In this document: positions 24,814-37,221 of the stretch, one piece after another
Numbering within the stretch: the first letter of the stretch is position 1
Layout of the letters: every line of letters begins with the position of its first letter
Assembly: GCA_019915015.1 (NCBI GenBank)
Contig: JAHBBC010000074.1
Location: 1 to 50,550 of the forward strand
Reading direction: 5' to 3'
Source of the DNA: Auriscalpium vulgare
Lineage: Eukaryota; Basidiomycota; Agaricomycetes; Russulales; Auriscalpiaceae
DNA: 50,550 nucleotides
The notes under the pieces: generated by a model
Databases searched by the model: none
What the model was told of the DNA's origin: nothing
The model's input: only the letters and a program-made list of their open reading frames with translations
Position numbers and translations under genes: made by a program

Positions 24814-26980
24814 AGAGCAATACTGTCGTCAGCAAACCCATGAGCGGCATGTTCGCAAGTTCGGCGGAAGGTGCCCGGCCGGTCATATGAGAAGAAAGAA
24901 GGCTGTCAGACGGGGGAAGCGTTACTGATGCGGCGCCTTGCGGCGCGCGAGGCTGGGACATCCGGCGCAGCCCGGGCATACCCACGGCAATTAGTGTAAC
25001 GGTAAGGGCCGACGCATCAAGCTTAAGCAAATTTATCAGTGAGAGATGTGGAAAGGGCTGCAGCTGCAAAACGGAACTTCTCATGCGGATGGGATCGGTG
25101 CTGGAGGAAGGTGGGTACCGGTGGTTTCAGGGAGAAAGGTTATATGAGATGGAATGGCGGAAGTCGGCGGAGGTATGGTATGGACTCGTCGCGAGGGTGC
25201 CTTGCGCAGTACCGCCGGGTGCATGGTCATGGTATTAGCGCACATGTCCTTGGATACCGAGGCCAGAGAGAAGAAGAGTTGCGTTATCGACGGCGCGATA
25301 TGATAGTGCTATGAGACCGGCGGCGACAGGCAGACTTGATGGAGGTTCATTTGACAGAGCATTATGTAATGTAGAATTGCATGCCTGCAGAGCTAAACCT
25401 ATCATGAGCTCCATACGTAGTTCGATGAGCGGCACCATGGAAGACTTACAGTGGACTTACCCACACCTTTGTGGCGGTCACAGCCTTAGGCGTTTGCCAT
25501 GCGCCAGAGAAGCCTTGAAAGTAATATATCACTGCGGTGCATGTTTTGACGACGATGATGAGTATGGGAAGTTGAGATCATGGTGAGTGTGGCCATTGGC
25601 AAGCCATTAATGAAGACCGTGACAGCTGCCCATAGTAGTCTGCCGAGGGAGGCCGAGGGTTGGTGAAAACGTTATGTAAAGTCCGCTCCCCCCGATAGGC
25701 AGAGCGCCACCAACGCTCCCTGCGCGGAGTTCGTATAAGACCAACGTGCCGACTCGGCACGTCCGTCGTTCCATTTAGGTATCTCACGGTCACGCGTCTC
25801 CCGAGACTGTAGTGTGTGGCACCTCCGGCGGGCTGCCATGGCAGTGGCAGCCACGGTTATATAGAGACTGCCGAACTACTGATTTGCGTGAGTCCATATC
25901 TGTTGGTCCTCTTGTCATTCATCACAGCGCAATATCCTAGGGTGCAGTGACAGTCGGACTTGCCTTGCGCGTTCTGCCATCTCCGTGCCTCAATATTCAT
26001 ATTCTCAAGTTCTCGAGGCCATCATTGGAACCACAAGGGCGTCTCGTGGCTGACAGCTGTCATTATAGTAAAATGTTCAATATACAATCTCGTCCATGGT
26101 CAAGCTACGTGGCCGCCGTTTGCCGAATTATCACGGTAGTTTTCCTAGTTTCCGCGCTAATAAACACGCGATTTCTTAACTTTTTTCTTTTCCGACACTC
26201 GCCATGCAGCACACGCACACCAGCTGTAGGGAAAGTCCCAGGAGACACAGAGTACCACACCTCGCGCGCATCTTTCGTGGAAAGCATCCGCCTCTAAGAC
26301 GGCGGCCAGCGCGGTGCGCGCGAGGCCCCTCCCTCTCGCAGGCATGGGGCGGGGCTCTGCAGCTCGGCCGTCCGGCCGTAATGCGAAGATACGAGCGGGC
26401 GGGGTGCCGGGCTTGTTGCTCATAGATACAGTTATGCGAGTGCAGGCGCTCCAGCACCGGTAACGGAATGGGGCTCACTCTGGAGTCTCGTGCGACATCG
26501 CGCTGTGGTTTTTCACGCATTAGCAGTTCGCCTGCTTCGTAGTCGGATGAGGCGGAGGCGGCTGGTGAGTCTTCGTTTTGCTTGTTGGGATTTAAGTACA
26601 TAAGCGTCAGACAGATGATCCTGAGCCTGCGAAGGTTGAATCCGTCTACTCTGCCTCAGGGAGACTACATAAGCGGTCCGAGGACGCGACTCAAATGACT
26701 TGTTGGATTATTTGATTTTCTTCAGGGAGGATGCCCCTCGCGACAAAGGCTCCAGAATTGACCCTTCTGATTTCTGTTGTTGCTTTATGCTTCATGTGTA
26801 CCCGGCATACTGATTGATTTCTCGTCTCTGATTTGCGCCATATCTTATCTATCTAACCGGGCTTACCAACTCAGCATTGAGTTCGAGCTGGCGAGGTGAA
26901 AGCAGAGAAAGAAGCGGGAGGAACAAAGGGGCAGACCGGGCAGACCGGGCGAGGGAGCTCCCCTCGAGTCTTATAACCTT
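24814..26980. other. Gene-poor interval
   Basis: No gene could be supported here. A short minus-strand stretch near 25400-25670 reads as hydrophobic segments in alternating frames (AAVTVFINGLPMATLT; PILIIVVKTCTAVIYYF) and may be a decayed membrane-protein gene. A 141-codon minus-strand frame at 26176-26601 starts MYLNPNKQNEDSPAASASSD but has no recognisable domain. A CAGACCGGG tandem repeat lies near 26933-26950. Confidence 0.3.
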
Positions 26981-27010
26981 GCACGGCAGGCTAGCTCTGG
27001 CTTGCCGTGC
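26981..27010. other. Inverted repeat (hairpin) downstream of RTC1
   Basis: GCACGGCAGGC (26981-26991) and GCTTGCCGTGC (27000-27010) form an 11-bp stem with one mismatch around an 8-nt loop. It lies about 95 nt beyond the RTC1 stop codon on the transcribed strand, so it could sit in the 3' UTR or terminator region. No function is shown. Confidence 0.4.
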
Positions 27011-27104
27011 ACATACATTACATTGGTCGGCATACGATTAGACTCATGTACAGTGTTTCAATCCAATACAATTTCAAAGTTGTTAGCGTTTAGAAGACGC
27101 GCAA

Positions 27105-30100
27105 TTATACATCGTCCTCCTTCTCGTTCGCAACCCAACAAAAGTGTCCACATCCTGCCGCGCACGGATGTCCCATCAACGGGCGAGCAAGGGGCAGCGA
27201 ATTCGACAGCGTCACCGGATCTGCTCTCCCCTCCCAAGGCTCCCCATCCTCGACCGTCGTGACCGTACTGCTGCGGGACACCGAGCGCCCGCGGTGGGTG
27301 GTTGCTGTTGGAGGCGGGGTCGGCGGGCGGGCAATCTCGACCATCGGACGCTCCATATAGTACCGGCGGTAGCAATCCTGGTGGCCGCCGTGCGAGCAGA
27401 CGGCACAATGGAACAGCATGCTGCGCACCGGGAGATGGCTAGGGGATTGGCCAATAAGAAGTCAGGACGGTGCAGCTAATGGCTGGTGAGGGGAATCAAG
27501 GTGCTAACCAGATAGAGCAAACGGCCGAGAAATTCCGACATGTCGTACAGAACGAACTACCTTGCTGAACTACGATCGGTTTTTCACATCTGCCGCAAGA
27601 TATATAAACTGTCGTTTGTAACTGAGAAACAAGGAGGTATGTTAGAGAGCAACGCGATTTCCTGTCGCAATGGCAATGTACCTTTGTCGGTGCTTGTATC
27701 TCTTCAACCTGTGTGTGTTTTCTGAGATAGGCTGCAGACGTATGAAGCCGCAACCTTGTCAAGAGCTCTGCCGATCCCATATGGTTAGTATGAGAAAACA
27801 TTCCACTGAACAAAGAATTGCTCACCAATATAGCCGTCAACAAACCTGACCATCCGTCGCTCATTGATATGCAGCTCGTCCTGCGCCACCAACGCCATCA
27901 AAGCACACATCTGCAGGTCGCCCTCTTGAACGTATACCTCCAGCGCGCCCTTCAACGCGACCCACCCTAGCTCCCGCATCCGATCCTCCTTCCTCGCCAC
28001 CTCGTCCCTGAGCATACGGTCCTGCACGCTCTCACTGCGCCGCTTCGACTGCGTACTGTACGCACCCTCCGACACGCCAAGTGACGTGATGCGTGCGCCC
28101 CTGGGCGACGACTCGCCCGCCCGCGCCGCTGACCCCGCAGCATCGTCTTTCGCGGAAGCCACGCCAACCTCAGTGTCGTGCTCAGCAAGCGAGACATCCC
28201 CTGCCGTCACCGTGCGCATGCTGCTCCGCGAGCCCTGCTTCGCCAGCGAGGGCGGGGCGGGTGGCACCGCAAGCGGCGAGCTGTTGCTGCGCGCCTTCGC
28301 GCGGATGACAGAGTTCTTGCGCGTGCGTGTGCGCGACTGCGACTTGGACTTGGACTTGGACTGCGAGCGTGCGCTGGCTGGCAGCCGCGCGGAGCGCGTC
28401 GGCGGACTGCCAGACGACTCAGAGTCCGTCGATGACCGTGGGGAAGGCGTGCCCTCGTTCTCGTCGTCATCTTTTTCATCGTTCTCTTCTTCGGACCAGG
28501 TTTGGCGCGAGAGCGGGCTGGGATGCGTCGTGTTGAGATTGCCCCTGTGGAAAATCGCGCTAGTAGGGGACACAGCAGCCGAGGACATGTTGTCTCTGGG
28601 ATCCTCGTCGCTGGCATCGCCGCCATCGGAGTCCGAGTCTGACAGGGCACTCTCGCCGACATGCCGCAGGCGAGGGGGCGTAGAGAGGCTAGAACCGTCA
28701 CTAATGGACATCGCGGAGGACGGCGACGACATCGACGGGCGGCGTAGCTGCAGCGCCAACGTGCGTTGAGGGGCTGCGAGGAAGCTCGCGTTGGACGGAC
28801 GCCTTGCAAAGATCGCCGACGGCGGGCGGGCGGACATCGACGGTGTGCTCGACGAGGGGCTCACGGCACTTGGAGGCCCTGTGGAGAGGCGCTGCGGTGA
28901 TGGTGAGTTCGACGAGGATGGGGTGAGGGGGCGGGCGGGGGAGTTTCCGGGGCTGCTGCGGGACGGAGGGGAGTGTTGCATTAATGGCTCCGATACATAG
29001 GAACGAACGGGTTCAAGAAGAGAGTTCGTCGCGGAAGGGAAGTCCACCGTTCGTGGGATTGCAGCAGGTGCTGAGTGGGAGTGGGGAAACACAGGGGAGT
29101 GGAAGGGTAGAGGGGAAAGGGGAGGCGTTGGAGGGCGTTCTGGCTCGGGTGCACAGAGAGATTGCATGAGCAGCCATGTTTGGGAGGCGGAGATGTGGTT
29201 GGCTTGGATGGCCACCTTGGAAGCAGCTCAGTACTTCGGTCGGGGAAATATATGATGCGACCGACCTCAGCGTTGACGCCGCAGATGGTGTGTTTGTCGG
29301 CGCCTTCAAATATGCATCCCTTAGCCAACCTCGTGAACATGTCCATCTCTTCCCTTGAGTATGCGTATTCGTGTGTACCGAAGCTCTGCTGAGTCGGTTT
29401 GAATGACATGTCCCCTATAGCCTTCAATCTGCTTGTCTCCAGTACGTTCGGCCGTTTGGCTGGGTCGCTAAAGAAGTGTCAACAATAATACACGAACTAT
29501 CATCGGGAGGGATACTTGCACATCATCGTACGGGATCTCCCACCGTGTCTTTTGTTCGGTGACAAAGGCAAGGGTCCCGGCAGCATCCCACGTAGCGGCC
29601 ACTCGAGGAATAGAGTCTAATGGACGGTATGAGTGCCTCAGGTCGAGTTGCGCGAATGTCCCAGAGACATGTTGCGCCCAGAGCGCATGCGAGTCGCGGA
29701 ACGCGATATCTGCGAGTCGCTCGGTGAGCTGGAAAAGAGAAGTTTTCTGACAGTGTTGATTATCCTTACCAGTAACGCCACCCTCGACAGCAGAGCCTGC
29801 CACCACCCATTTCGCAATGTAGCTCCTCCTCACATCCCAAATCTCCACGGCATCCCCAATGTCGCTCACCCTGCTTGGCGGTGTGGACACCGGTGCTGGC
29901 TCGTCCCCGTTTGCAGCCTGGACCAGTGTCTCCTCCGATTTCTCTCCCGCCGCGCCAGACAAGTCTGGGTTCGAGCCAGTCCCGAACTCGGCATTTGACA
30001 CGACGGCGAGCTCACATTCGTAGCCAGGTCTTGAGAGCACGCGGCGCACGGGGAATGACGTCGACAACGTATACGTTGGCGTGTGCGAGATGTGTGTGGA

Positions 30101-31483
30101 GGAGGTGATGTCCCAGACCTTGACGGTGCGGTCAAGCCCACCACTCGCTATCCAGCCACCATTGCTGCCGCTGCCGCTGCTGCTGCTGCCAACGGAGCTT
30201 CCCTCGCTGGAGGAGCCGTGGTGACCGGGGCTTCCTTCGAAGGACGCTTTGAACCAGTCAAGAGCGAGGATAGGCCCTGCGTGGGCGACTGGAACGCGAT
30301 CGAGCTGACCACGCAGACCCATCTTGAGGTCCCATCTGCAACGGATCAGTCGGAATGACTTCTACAGGACATTAAAGCTTACCGGTAGATACTTCCATTA
30401 TCAAGTCCCACCGCTGCGTGAACAGGATTTGTGCTACTGGGAGAGAAAGCTGCAGCGCGGACCGCATTTGGGTGATGTAGGCGGATGACAGATTTTGTTA
30501 AGTCGCGCAAGTCCTGGATGACGGGTGATTACCGGGCCAGAGAAATGACAGAATTCACCCACCCATACGCGCACGTCGCCATCAGCAGCACCAGTAAGAC
30601 AGTAGTATGGGGCGAGCTCAGAATAGGCTAATTTGTGAATTGCCCTCGTATGCAGCCGTACGCGACGCTCTGAAAAGCATGGCATTAGGATACCTGTAGA
30701 TCTTTCTTCGAGGGACGCGTGCAGAACTGTTCCACAATGACCACTGCGGGTCCAAAACCTCCATAAACGAGGGATTTCCGTCCGGACATAGTTGTCTCAG
30801 CACGAGTTTCAAATATCTGGACGCAACGCAAATTGTCATAGATATGTCTCTTGGCAGAGGAGGACACGGACAATGGAGAACAAGGAAGATGCCCCATGCA
30901 CAGCGGAGCACTCACCATACTTCGACGGGCCCATCTTGTTCAGATCCCACATGATGAGTTCACCATTCCGCGCGCTCGTGAGGACCTTGTTGTGAAAGTC
31001 TGCAGACTCATTTAAGACTGCCTGTGACGCACACATAGAATGACGTACTTCCACAACCCCACGCAACGTCCGTGCTGACGCTATCCACCTTCAAGATGCT
31101 GCTGTTCCACAAGTTGCGCGAGCCGTCGATGCGGTGGCCACCACGCCCAACGGCGCTTTTGTGGTCGGGCGACATGGACGAGGGTGAATCCGACATGCGC
31201 ATGATACGCAACGCTGAATCGACGCGTTAATACAACATAGGACATGAACCTTGGCTGGGTACGGACAGTCCTTCCCAGCTACGACGCATCTCCAGCCGTC
31301 CTCGCTCTTCGCAATCGCACCTCCGCTGCCGGACGTCGCGCGCGGAAGCCGTACGGACCGAGTGGGGCCCTGGTAACCATGAGAGCGAGCATCAGAATAT
31401 ATGTCTGTGCCAGTGGCCGCCGACGAGTTGATGCGTAGTGAAGGCCGGCGTGGACGACTAAGAGAGGGGGGTGTACCAAGCAT
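27105..31483 (-). CDS. RTC1: RTC1/WDR24-like WD40 protein of the SEA/GATOR2 complex
   Basis: Yeast Rtc1/Sea2 and animal WDR24 are subunits of the vacuole- or lysosome-associated complex that tunes TORC1 to amino acids. WD40 blades are seen in order: EDGWRCVVAGKDSLRIMRMSD, STDVAWG, TSARNGELIMWDLNKMG, KLAYSELAPYYCLTGAADGDVRVW, LDWFKASFEG, GWIASGGLDRTVKVWDI and VEIWDVRRSYIAKWVV. A long Ser/Pro-rich, probably disordered insert follows (about 27967-29200). After a helical stretch (LGWVALKGALEVYVQEGDLQMCALMALVAQDEL) comes a C-terminal RING-like cysteine cluster: CGRCEKP, FCTTCRN, VCSIC, FHCAVCSHGGHQDCYRRYY and CAAGCGHFCW. The stop is at 27105. The start at MLGTPPSLSRPRR (31483) is tentative, since the frame stays open upstream into the BUB2 region. 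The protein is well over 1,000 aa, large but usual for basidiomycete orthologues. Confidence 0.88.
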
Positions 31484-31727
31484 TCTACCTGGATGTGGTG
31501 CGCGACGTACACGCGCAAGAGGCGCCTCGGACTCAAGCCTGCATGGGTTGGGCTCAGAAACAGAGCTGAGCGCTGAGCAGTGGAGGCTGGCGGTGGTGGC
31601 AGGCAGCAAAGACGCGCGTGACAGCGCGCTCGGCGACATCGAAGCGTCGGCGACTCCCCCCATCATCGTTGCATCCAAGAGCAGCCTCTCAATCCAATCC
31701 TCAACAGCACAGACGCACGGAAAGAAC

Positions 31728-32995
31728 ATGTCCTCAGGGTCCTCGGCGGCTGCCACAGCGCACTCCTTCAACAAGATCCTCGCTCAACCAAAAATCACCT
31801 CAAAATCCCGCACCCAACCAGACGTCGAAGAGAGCGTACGGAAGATCCGTCGGCTCATTCTCATCGAGGGCATACCCGCACAGGCTGTACGCTTCTGCCT
31901 CCTTGAAGATATATACAATGCTGATCTGATGAGGTGTCAAGGACCCGACGTTACGCCATCGAATATGGAAGATTCTGCTGCGAGTGAATGAGCTGCCCGC
32001 AGAGACTTTTCTGGAGTATGTAGCGCGTGGGCCTTGCGAGGTGCGGGAGAAGATTAGGAACGATACGTTCAGGTGCGCTTTCTTTGTAATTTTGCGAGGA
32101 GGAGGGCTGACGACGCTGCAGGACGTTGGCGACGGATCGCGGGTTTAAGGAGCGCGTCCGGGAGGATATGCTCGTACGTCTACTCGACGCCTTTGTCTGG
32201 AGGAATCACGGTGCGTTGCCTCCGCTCATTTAGTGAACTTCGTCACCGATCAATACAGTGTAGACCGACAAGAATCACAGCAGCTCGGATTTACCTACGT
32301 GCAGGGCATGAACGTCCTCGCCGCTCCATTTCTCTACACGATGCCGTCCGAGCTCGAAGCCTTCTTCTGTTTCGCGAAGTTCATCGAGGAATCGTGTCCA
32401 CTCTATGTGCAGCCGACGCTTGAGGGCGTGCATCGCGGGCTCAAGGTGCGTCTGCGCATACACTTACTAGTCATCTTGTACTAAATCGTAGGGCTCTCAT
32501 TGTCTTAGCTCCTGGATCGCTGTTTGAAGATCGTGGATCCTGAGCTTTTCGCGTACCTGCGCTCCAAGAATCTCTCTGCCGAGCTCTACGCATTTCCTTG
32601 TGCGTTTGTCTGCGTCTTCCCGCCTGCGGTGCAACCTGACCTCCCTTGTGCCAGCTGTGTTAACTCTGTGCGCATGCACGCCGCCGCTGGACCAAGTGCT
32701 GCAGCTCTGGGACTTCCTTCTTGCTTTCGGTGTGCACCTAAACGTGCTCTGTGTCATCGCGCAACTCCTTCTCATCCGCGACGCTGTTATGGCGTCCACT
32801 TCGTGAGTACTGAGCCTGTGCCCTTCTTTTCGACGTCTGACGGTTGAGTGGATCTGCAGGCCGATGCGGTTACTGCGCACGTTCCCGCCGCTCGAAGCGC
32901 TGCCCGTCATTGGCATCGCTGTCACGCTCGTGCGCGATCTCCCTACCGATTTGTACGATGAACTTGTCCGCCATCCGTACGAATTCCACGGATAG
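31728..32995 (+). CDS. BUB2: BUB2-like TBC-domain GTPase-activating protein
   Basis: Yeast Bub2 and fission-yeast Cdc16 act at the spindle pole body as GAP subunits that hold back mitotic exit or septation. The protein starts MSSGSSAAATAHSFNKILAQ. TBC motifs are in order: RKIRRLILIEGIPA, DPTLRHRIWKILLRVNELPA, the Arg-finger motif IRNDTFRT, and the Gln-finger motif FTYVQGMNVLAAPFLY. These are followed by ELEAFFCFAKFIEESCPLYV, GVHRGLKLLDRCLKIVDPELFAYL, LQLWDFLLAFGVHLNVLCV and VTLVRDLPTDLYDELVRHPYEFHG before TAG. Both catalytic fingers are present, so GAP activity is expected. Exons were joined at short introns, for example 55 nt after IPAQA. The protein is about 330 aa, normal for the family. 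It is head-to-head with RTC1, with about 245 bp between the chosen starts. Confidence 0.9.
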
Positions 32996-33426
32996 ATGCC
33001 AGACCATATATCAGTCCCCGTCTCTGCATCCCACACATCACCGTAATCCTCGCTTTCCATTGCTTTCCATTAACTTATAATCTTCCCGCTGGCCGTTTCA
33101 TTCCGCTACCCAGGGTGTCCCCTTATCAATCGCCCGTCTTGTATTCACCACGCATGTACCCATCCCCAACCTGCTATCCGCGCGCGTTTGCGAATGTTCA
33201 ATAAGTACACTGATTTCCCCGAGTCAGAGGCCACAATACAACGTAAATCGACAGCAACTGAGTGTGAATAGATCAGATTGTCCGCGCATTGTACATCGTC
33301 CATGGCCGAGATATATTATTGGGCTACGTACGTGAGCAGGTCGTCATCAGGCAGTGCTAGATAGTCTACAAACAAAGCGAACACAGCGAGTCTAGATGCG
33401 GTAGAGGAGAGGTAAGGAGGGCGGGG

Positions 33427-35686
33427 CTATGAGACGGAAAGCGAGGCGAGCTCCTTGCGGATCTCGGCCTCGCTGTCGATCTTCTTGACCTGCGTCGCCT
33501 CAAGGCGTTCACCGCGCGCCAATTTTTCCTTGAGCTCGTCGATTGCCTTGAGCTATGGCACAGGGCATGGCTATCAGCCTTCATGCGCACTCTCGCCGAA
33601 CAACGCAACACGCACCTTTTTGTTCAGATTCCGGATCTTTTTCTGCGCAGGATCCAGCAAGTCTCCCCCAGGCGTCGGCGGGACCGGTTCCTCCGGCACT
33701 GGCGCCTTCAATGCGCCCCCATTTCCGTTCGTCTTGACCTCCAACGGCGGCAGTGGCGATCGCTTGCCACTCCCTACGCCTCCGCCTCCGCCTCCGCCTC
33801 CACCTTCTTTCTTCTCCTTCTCGCCGCCCTTCCCACCTTTCCGTTTCCGCGCCCGCGCACCGCGGTCCGAGTCGGGGCCAGGCGACGGCGACGTCGGGGC
33901 ACCGGGTACATGCCTGCGTCCATTGAGATGCGGCGCGGGGCTGCGGCCCTGACGCGTCGGCGTCGCAGCGCCGCTCCCGCCGGGCGTGTGTCCGGGCGAC
34001 CCGCCGTCTTCATCGCGCTTGTACACGAGCGACGCGCCTTGCCCACGAGCGCCAGGCGGGCGGTACGTGCCCGCGGCCTTCGCTGGCGGCGGCTTCGCGA
34101 GCGCGGCCTGCGCCTGCACGCTGGGGCCAGGAGCGGGGGCGGGGGGTATGGCTTGTGGGAAGGATGGGACGGCGTCGATGAGGGCGGGCCGCCAGCCAGT
34201 TTGATAGAGCTCGTCGCACTCGTGCACGTGCAGGAGCTGGCCGAGGACGTACCACACCTTGATGCCGTTGTCGACGCGCAGACGTGGGGAGAGCGTCGCA
34301 GTGAGCAGGAATTTGCCGTCCGGGGACCACTCGCAGTGCGAGGTGTTGGATGCTTCGATCTCCGAGGCCTTACTGAGCGAGCGCCGATCGAAGATGTCGA
34401 TGTGCCCCGCAAGATTACCGAAGCCCCCAAGAAGGATGAGTCGGGACTGCGGGTTGAAGGAGATGAAGTTCCAAAACGACGCGCCAAAGTCGTGCAGCGT
34501 GCGGACGCGCTGGTCGAAGAGCATTGCCTTCGCAGGCATATCTAGATAGACTGCCTGAGCATGATCCACGATAAGTGGGGAAGGGCGTACTTACAGCCGT
34601 AGACAACAGCGAACTCCTTCGAGTTGGGGCTCCATGAAAAGTCATGGATGGGGCCCTCCTTGTCCAGCGTCACTCGGCAGTCGAAGTTGCCCGCCGCGCT
34701 CAGCAAGTAAAGCCCGGTCTGGCCATAGTAGCTCTTGTTGGTGGCGTCGACGTCCGTCTGTGTGAGGACAAGAACCTGCGTGCCGAGCGTGTTCCACTTG
34801 ATCTGGGACTTCTCGGCTCCGAAGAACGTCTTCTGCCCGGTGGGCGGCGCTGACAGGTTTAGCAGCCCGTGTATCCGGACGCTCGCGGGCTGGCCCTTCT
34901 TTTCGGGGATGAAGACGGCCACGGACGGGTTCAAGCCGGGGCTGAGGTTGACGCTGGAAGCACCCTCTACGCGAAGCTTGTCCACGACGCCCTTGTCCCA
35001 CTCAGCAGGGTGGAAAACCTGGATTTCCGGTCCAACAAGCCGGATCGCATGCGACTCGGAGATGGTGTACTGGAGGTCCCAGCCGTCCTGGGATTTTTGC
35101 GTGAACGCGATGAGCTCTTCGCCGGTCGAAACGGAGAAGATGCGCAGATTTTTGTGCTGGGCACCGTCCTCGAGCTTCACGGGGCGCTCCCAGGTGGAGA
35201 TATACGTGCCCCGCGGAGAGAAATTGAGCTCGATAACATTGGGAATGGACAGCTCTTGAAGGAGAACGGCGCCTTCAGCTTCGTGAATCCGGATACTGGT
35301 GAGGCGGTGTGAGTCAAGGATTGGATCCGAATGAAGAGAACACGCACCCTGCGGGCACCGCATACGCGAACAACCTCCCATCCGAGCTGTATTGGTACGT
35401 CCTGGCTGGTACTTCCGGGGCGTCGAATCCTTGAATTGACTCATAGTCTGGCGTTCCACCGACAAGGCCAAGGACTTTCTGAGCGCGGACTATGGGATGC
35501 TGTGTTAGCACAAAATTGTAGACTCCAATCCCGAAAACTACGTCCAATCGCCAGATATTGAAAAGAACGGATGCCTGCAAGGAAGGATCACAGCAGGTGC
35601 GCGGCGTTCGCAACACCTCCTAGCCGGTGGATGGGCGGCAACAACTGTCGCGGACGACAGAAATCGCTCACAGTGCCATCCGCCAT
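33427..35686 (-). CDS. Eukaryotic translation initiation factor 2A (eIF2A)
   Basis: eIF2A is a WD-repeat beta-propeller protein that can deliver initiator tRNA to the 40S subunit independently of eIF2. Exon 1 encodes MADGT. An intron ending at CTAACACAG follows, then HPIVRAQKVLGLVGGTPDY. The propeller region includes YSSDGRLFAYAVPAG, IRIHEAEGAVLLQELSIPNV, FSPRGTYISTWERPVK, FGAEKSQIKWN, IHDFSWSPNSKEFAVVYG, FGNLAGHIDIFDRR, SHCEWSPDGKFLLTATLSPR and VDNGIKVWYVLG. The C-terminal third is Pro/Ala- and Gly-rich with a glycine run encoded near 33780-33805. It ends in the usual basic helix (DPAQKKIRNLNKKLKAIDELKEK...) and the terminus LASLSVS. The gene is convergent with BUB2. Domain order and length (over 600 aa) are normal. 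Confidence 0.93.
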
Positions 35687-35694
35687 CGCACACG

Positions 35695-36103
35695 ATGCAA
35701 GATCTGAAAGGTTTTGGACTGTGGCGATGGATCGGGATCGCTCACACGACCCCCATCGAGACATCTGCATCGACCGTGACGCTCTCGACCCCCACAGACG
35801 TCTACAGCTGCCATGCTGCGGAGAGAAAGAGACGTGCCTGCACCCCGACACCAGCTCATGACCGCCCCGCGCTCTCCATCTGCCAACAGGTGCGCTCTCG
35901 GAACCCTCTGGCGCAGTTACGGCTACGGCAACCCATCCAGACTACAATCCCAGCCGCGCCGCGCCTCCATTCCGCAAAAAGAAAGACCACGCACATGCGT
36001 ACTGCTGGGGGATCGACGAGGCCATCGTTTTGTGGGACGTTCAGATGGGTTTTGACGGCGTTCGGAAGAGTGAAACAAGCTAATGCTTCACAACGGCGGG
36101 CCA
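35695..36103 (+). other. Possible small gene or exon upstream of eIF2A
   Basis: Divergent from eIF2A, a plus-strand stretch near 35890-36103 reads plausibly as TATHPDYNPSRAAPPFRKKK then CWGIDEAIVLWDVQMGFDG and ends VRKSETS before TAA. It joins uncertainly to an upstream part around 35740-35890. I recognise no domain. It may be a short lineage-specific gene or chance. The following 36104-37221 contains no gene I can support. Confidence 0.25.
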
Positions 36104-37221
36104 AGAGGCGGGGGACAACAAGGTGAACAGCAAACAAGAGCACTCTGCTGCTCGCCTTCGCCGGGAAATTTACAGCGGCTGACGTAACATCATGATGAAC
36201 CGGCGGCTTTCCTCCGACGACACATATTCTGAGCCTTACACAAGTACTATGACTTTCTCCAGGGAACTAGTAGTTGCGGCTACTCTTTCTTGCCTGACTC
36301 TCGACACCGACAGATTATATTTCGAATCAATAAAACCCGGACAAACTTTGCCCTCCAAGCTCCTCAAAGACCCACCCGGGCCACTTGTTACAGCAATTTG
36401 TGCTCTACGCACACCGGCTCCAGTAGTAGTCTCCGACAATGCTTGACCTGTACTTGTGCCGCCATGGATCGATTGATCCACTAGGGCCTTATCTCTTCTC
36501 GAGGTAGTACATCGGTGCGTATGCCCCAGTGATGTGGAGCTCTTCTCTATTGTACGCTCGGCACTTCTGTCTTTCTTTCGTTGGCTGTATTATTTTTCAC
36601 TGGCCTGGTCGGGGCCCGGGTGAGCACCGGCGGCCTTTCCCTAGACCCGCCTAACGGTTAATCATCAACCTCATGCCATGATGTGGCGGCGTTCATACTA
36701 TGTAACTGCAACGCTTTCAATGTAAGTGTCCTCCCTTTTCTCCTGACATCTGACTCGCTAGCATGCTCACCGTCCAGCTTCAACGGCTCCCGGCTGCTCC
36801 GAAGTGCTCCCAGAGCATGATTTGATGCTTGCTTCGAATTCGATGTTGATGATTCCCGATTGCTTCGGGATCCGGTAATTCGAAGTGGGAGAGCAGGAGT
36901 CTCCAACGCCGTGGCTCGTGGGTGGTCGTGTTCAGCATTAATGAGCATCCTGTCTGCAGCCAGTGCGTTATTCTGATAATAATTATCACTGATATTTCTT
37001 ATGCCGTCCACAAAATCGGGAAGTCGCCGGAATCACGTGGCCGCGTCGCGGGATTCGACCGTCTCGGACTCAGACGGCCTTTGGTGCTCTTGCTGCTACC
37101 TCTTGCACCGTATCCTCCACCATCCGCTCAGTCGACCTTCTGTACACACCCGACGTGCTCAATCATTGACGAACCGCGTAAAGTTGGCCCTGACATCGCT
37201 TTCTTCAAATCCCCCAAATCC

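Larger units (their letters stand above)
22905..24820 (-). repeat. Right unit of the DUF6533 tandem duplication
   Basis: The unit matches about 20010-21925, including the 3' flank (CAGTAAATACCAA, then CCAACTGCACGCACCT) and the promoter element before the start. Coding exons are the most similar part and introns are diverged in sequence but not in position. The interval between the units (about 21926-22900) and the region upstream of copy B share weak similarity (for example CCGAGGCCAGAG near 22259 and 25258). They hold no gene I can recognise. Confidence 0.65.

Noticed and set aside
28086..28769. A 227-codon plus-strand frame
   Set aside because: It is antisense to the Ser/Pro/Arg-rich insert of RTC1, and codon bias there keeps the opposite strand open.
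31091..31774. Full 227-codon minus-strand frame as the RTC1 first exon
   Set aside because: It would overlap the BUB2 start, and its upstream part has no similarity to RTC1. A start at 31483 was preferred, though a longer form cannot be excluded.
33583..34545. A 320-codon plus-strand frame
   Set aside because: It is antisense to the GC-rich C-terminal part of eIF2A and has no domain.
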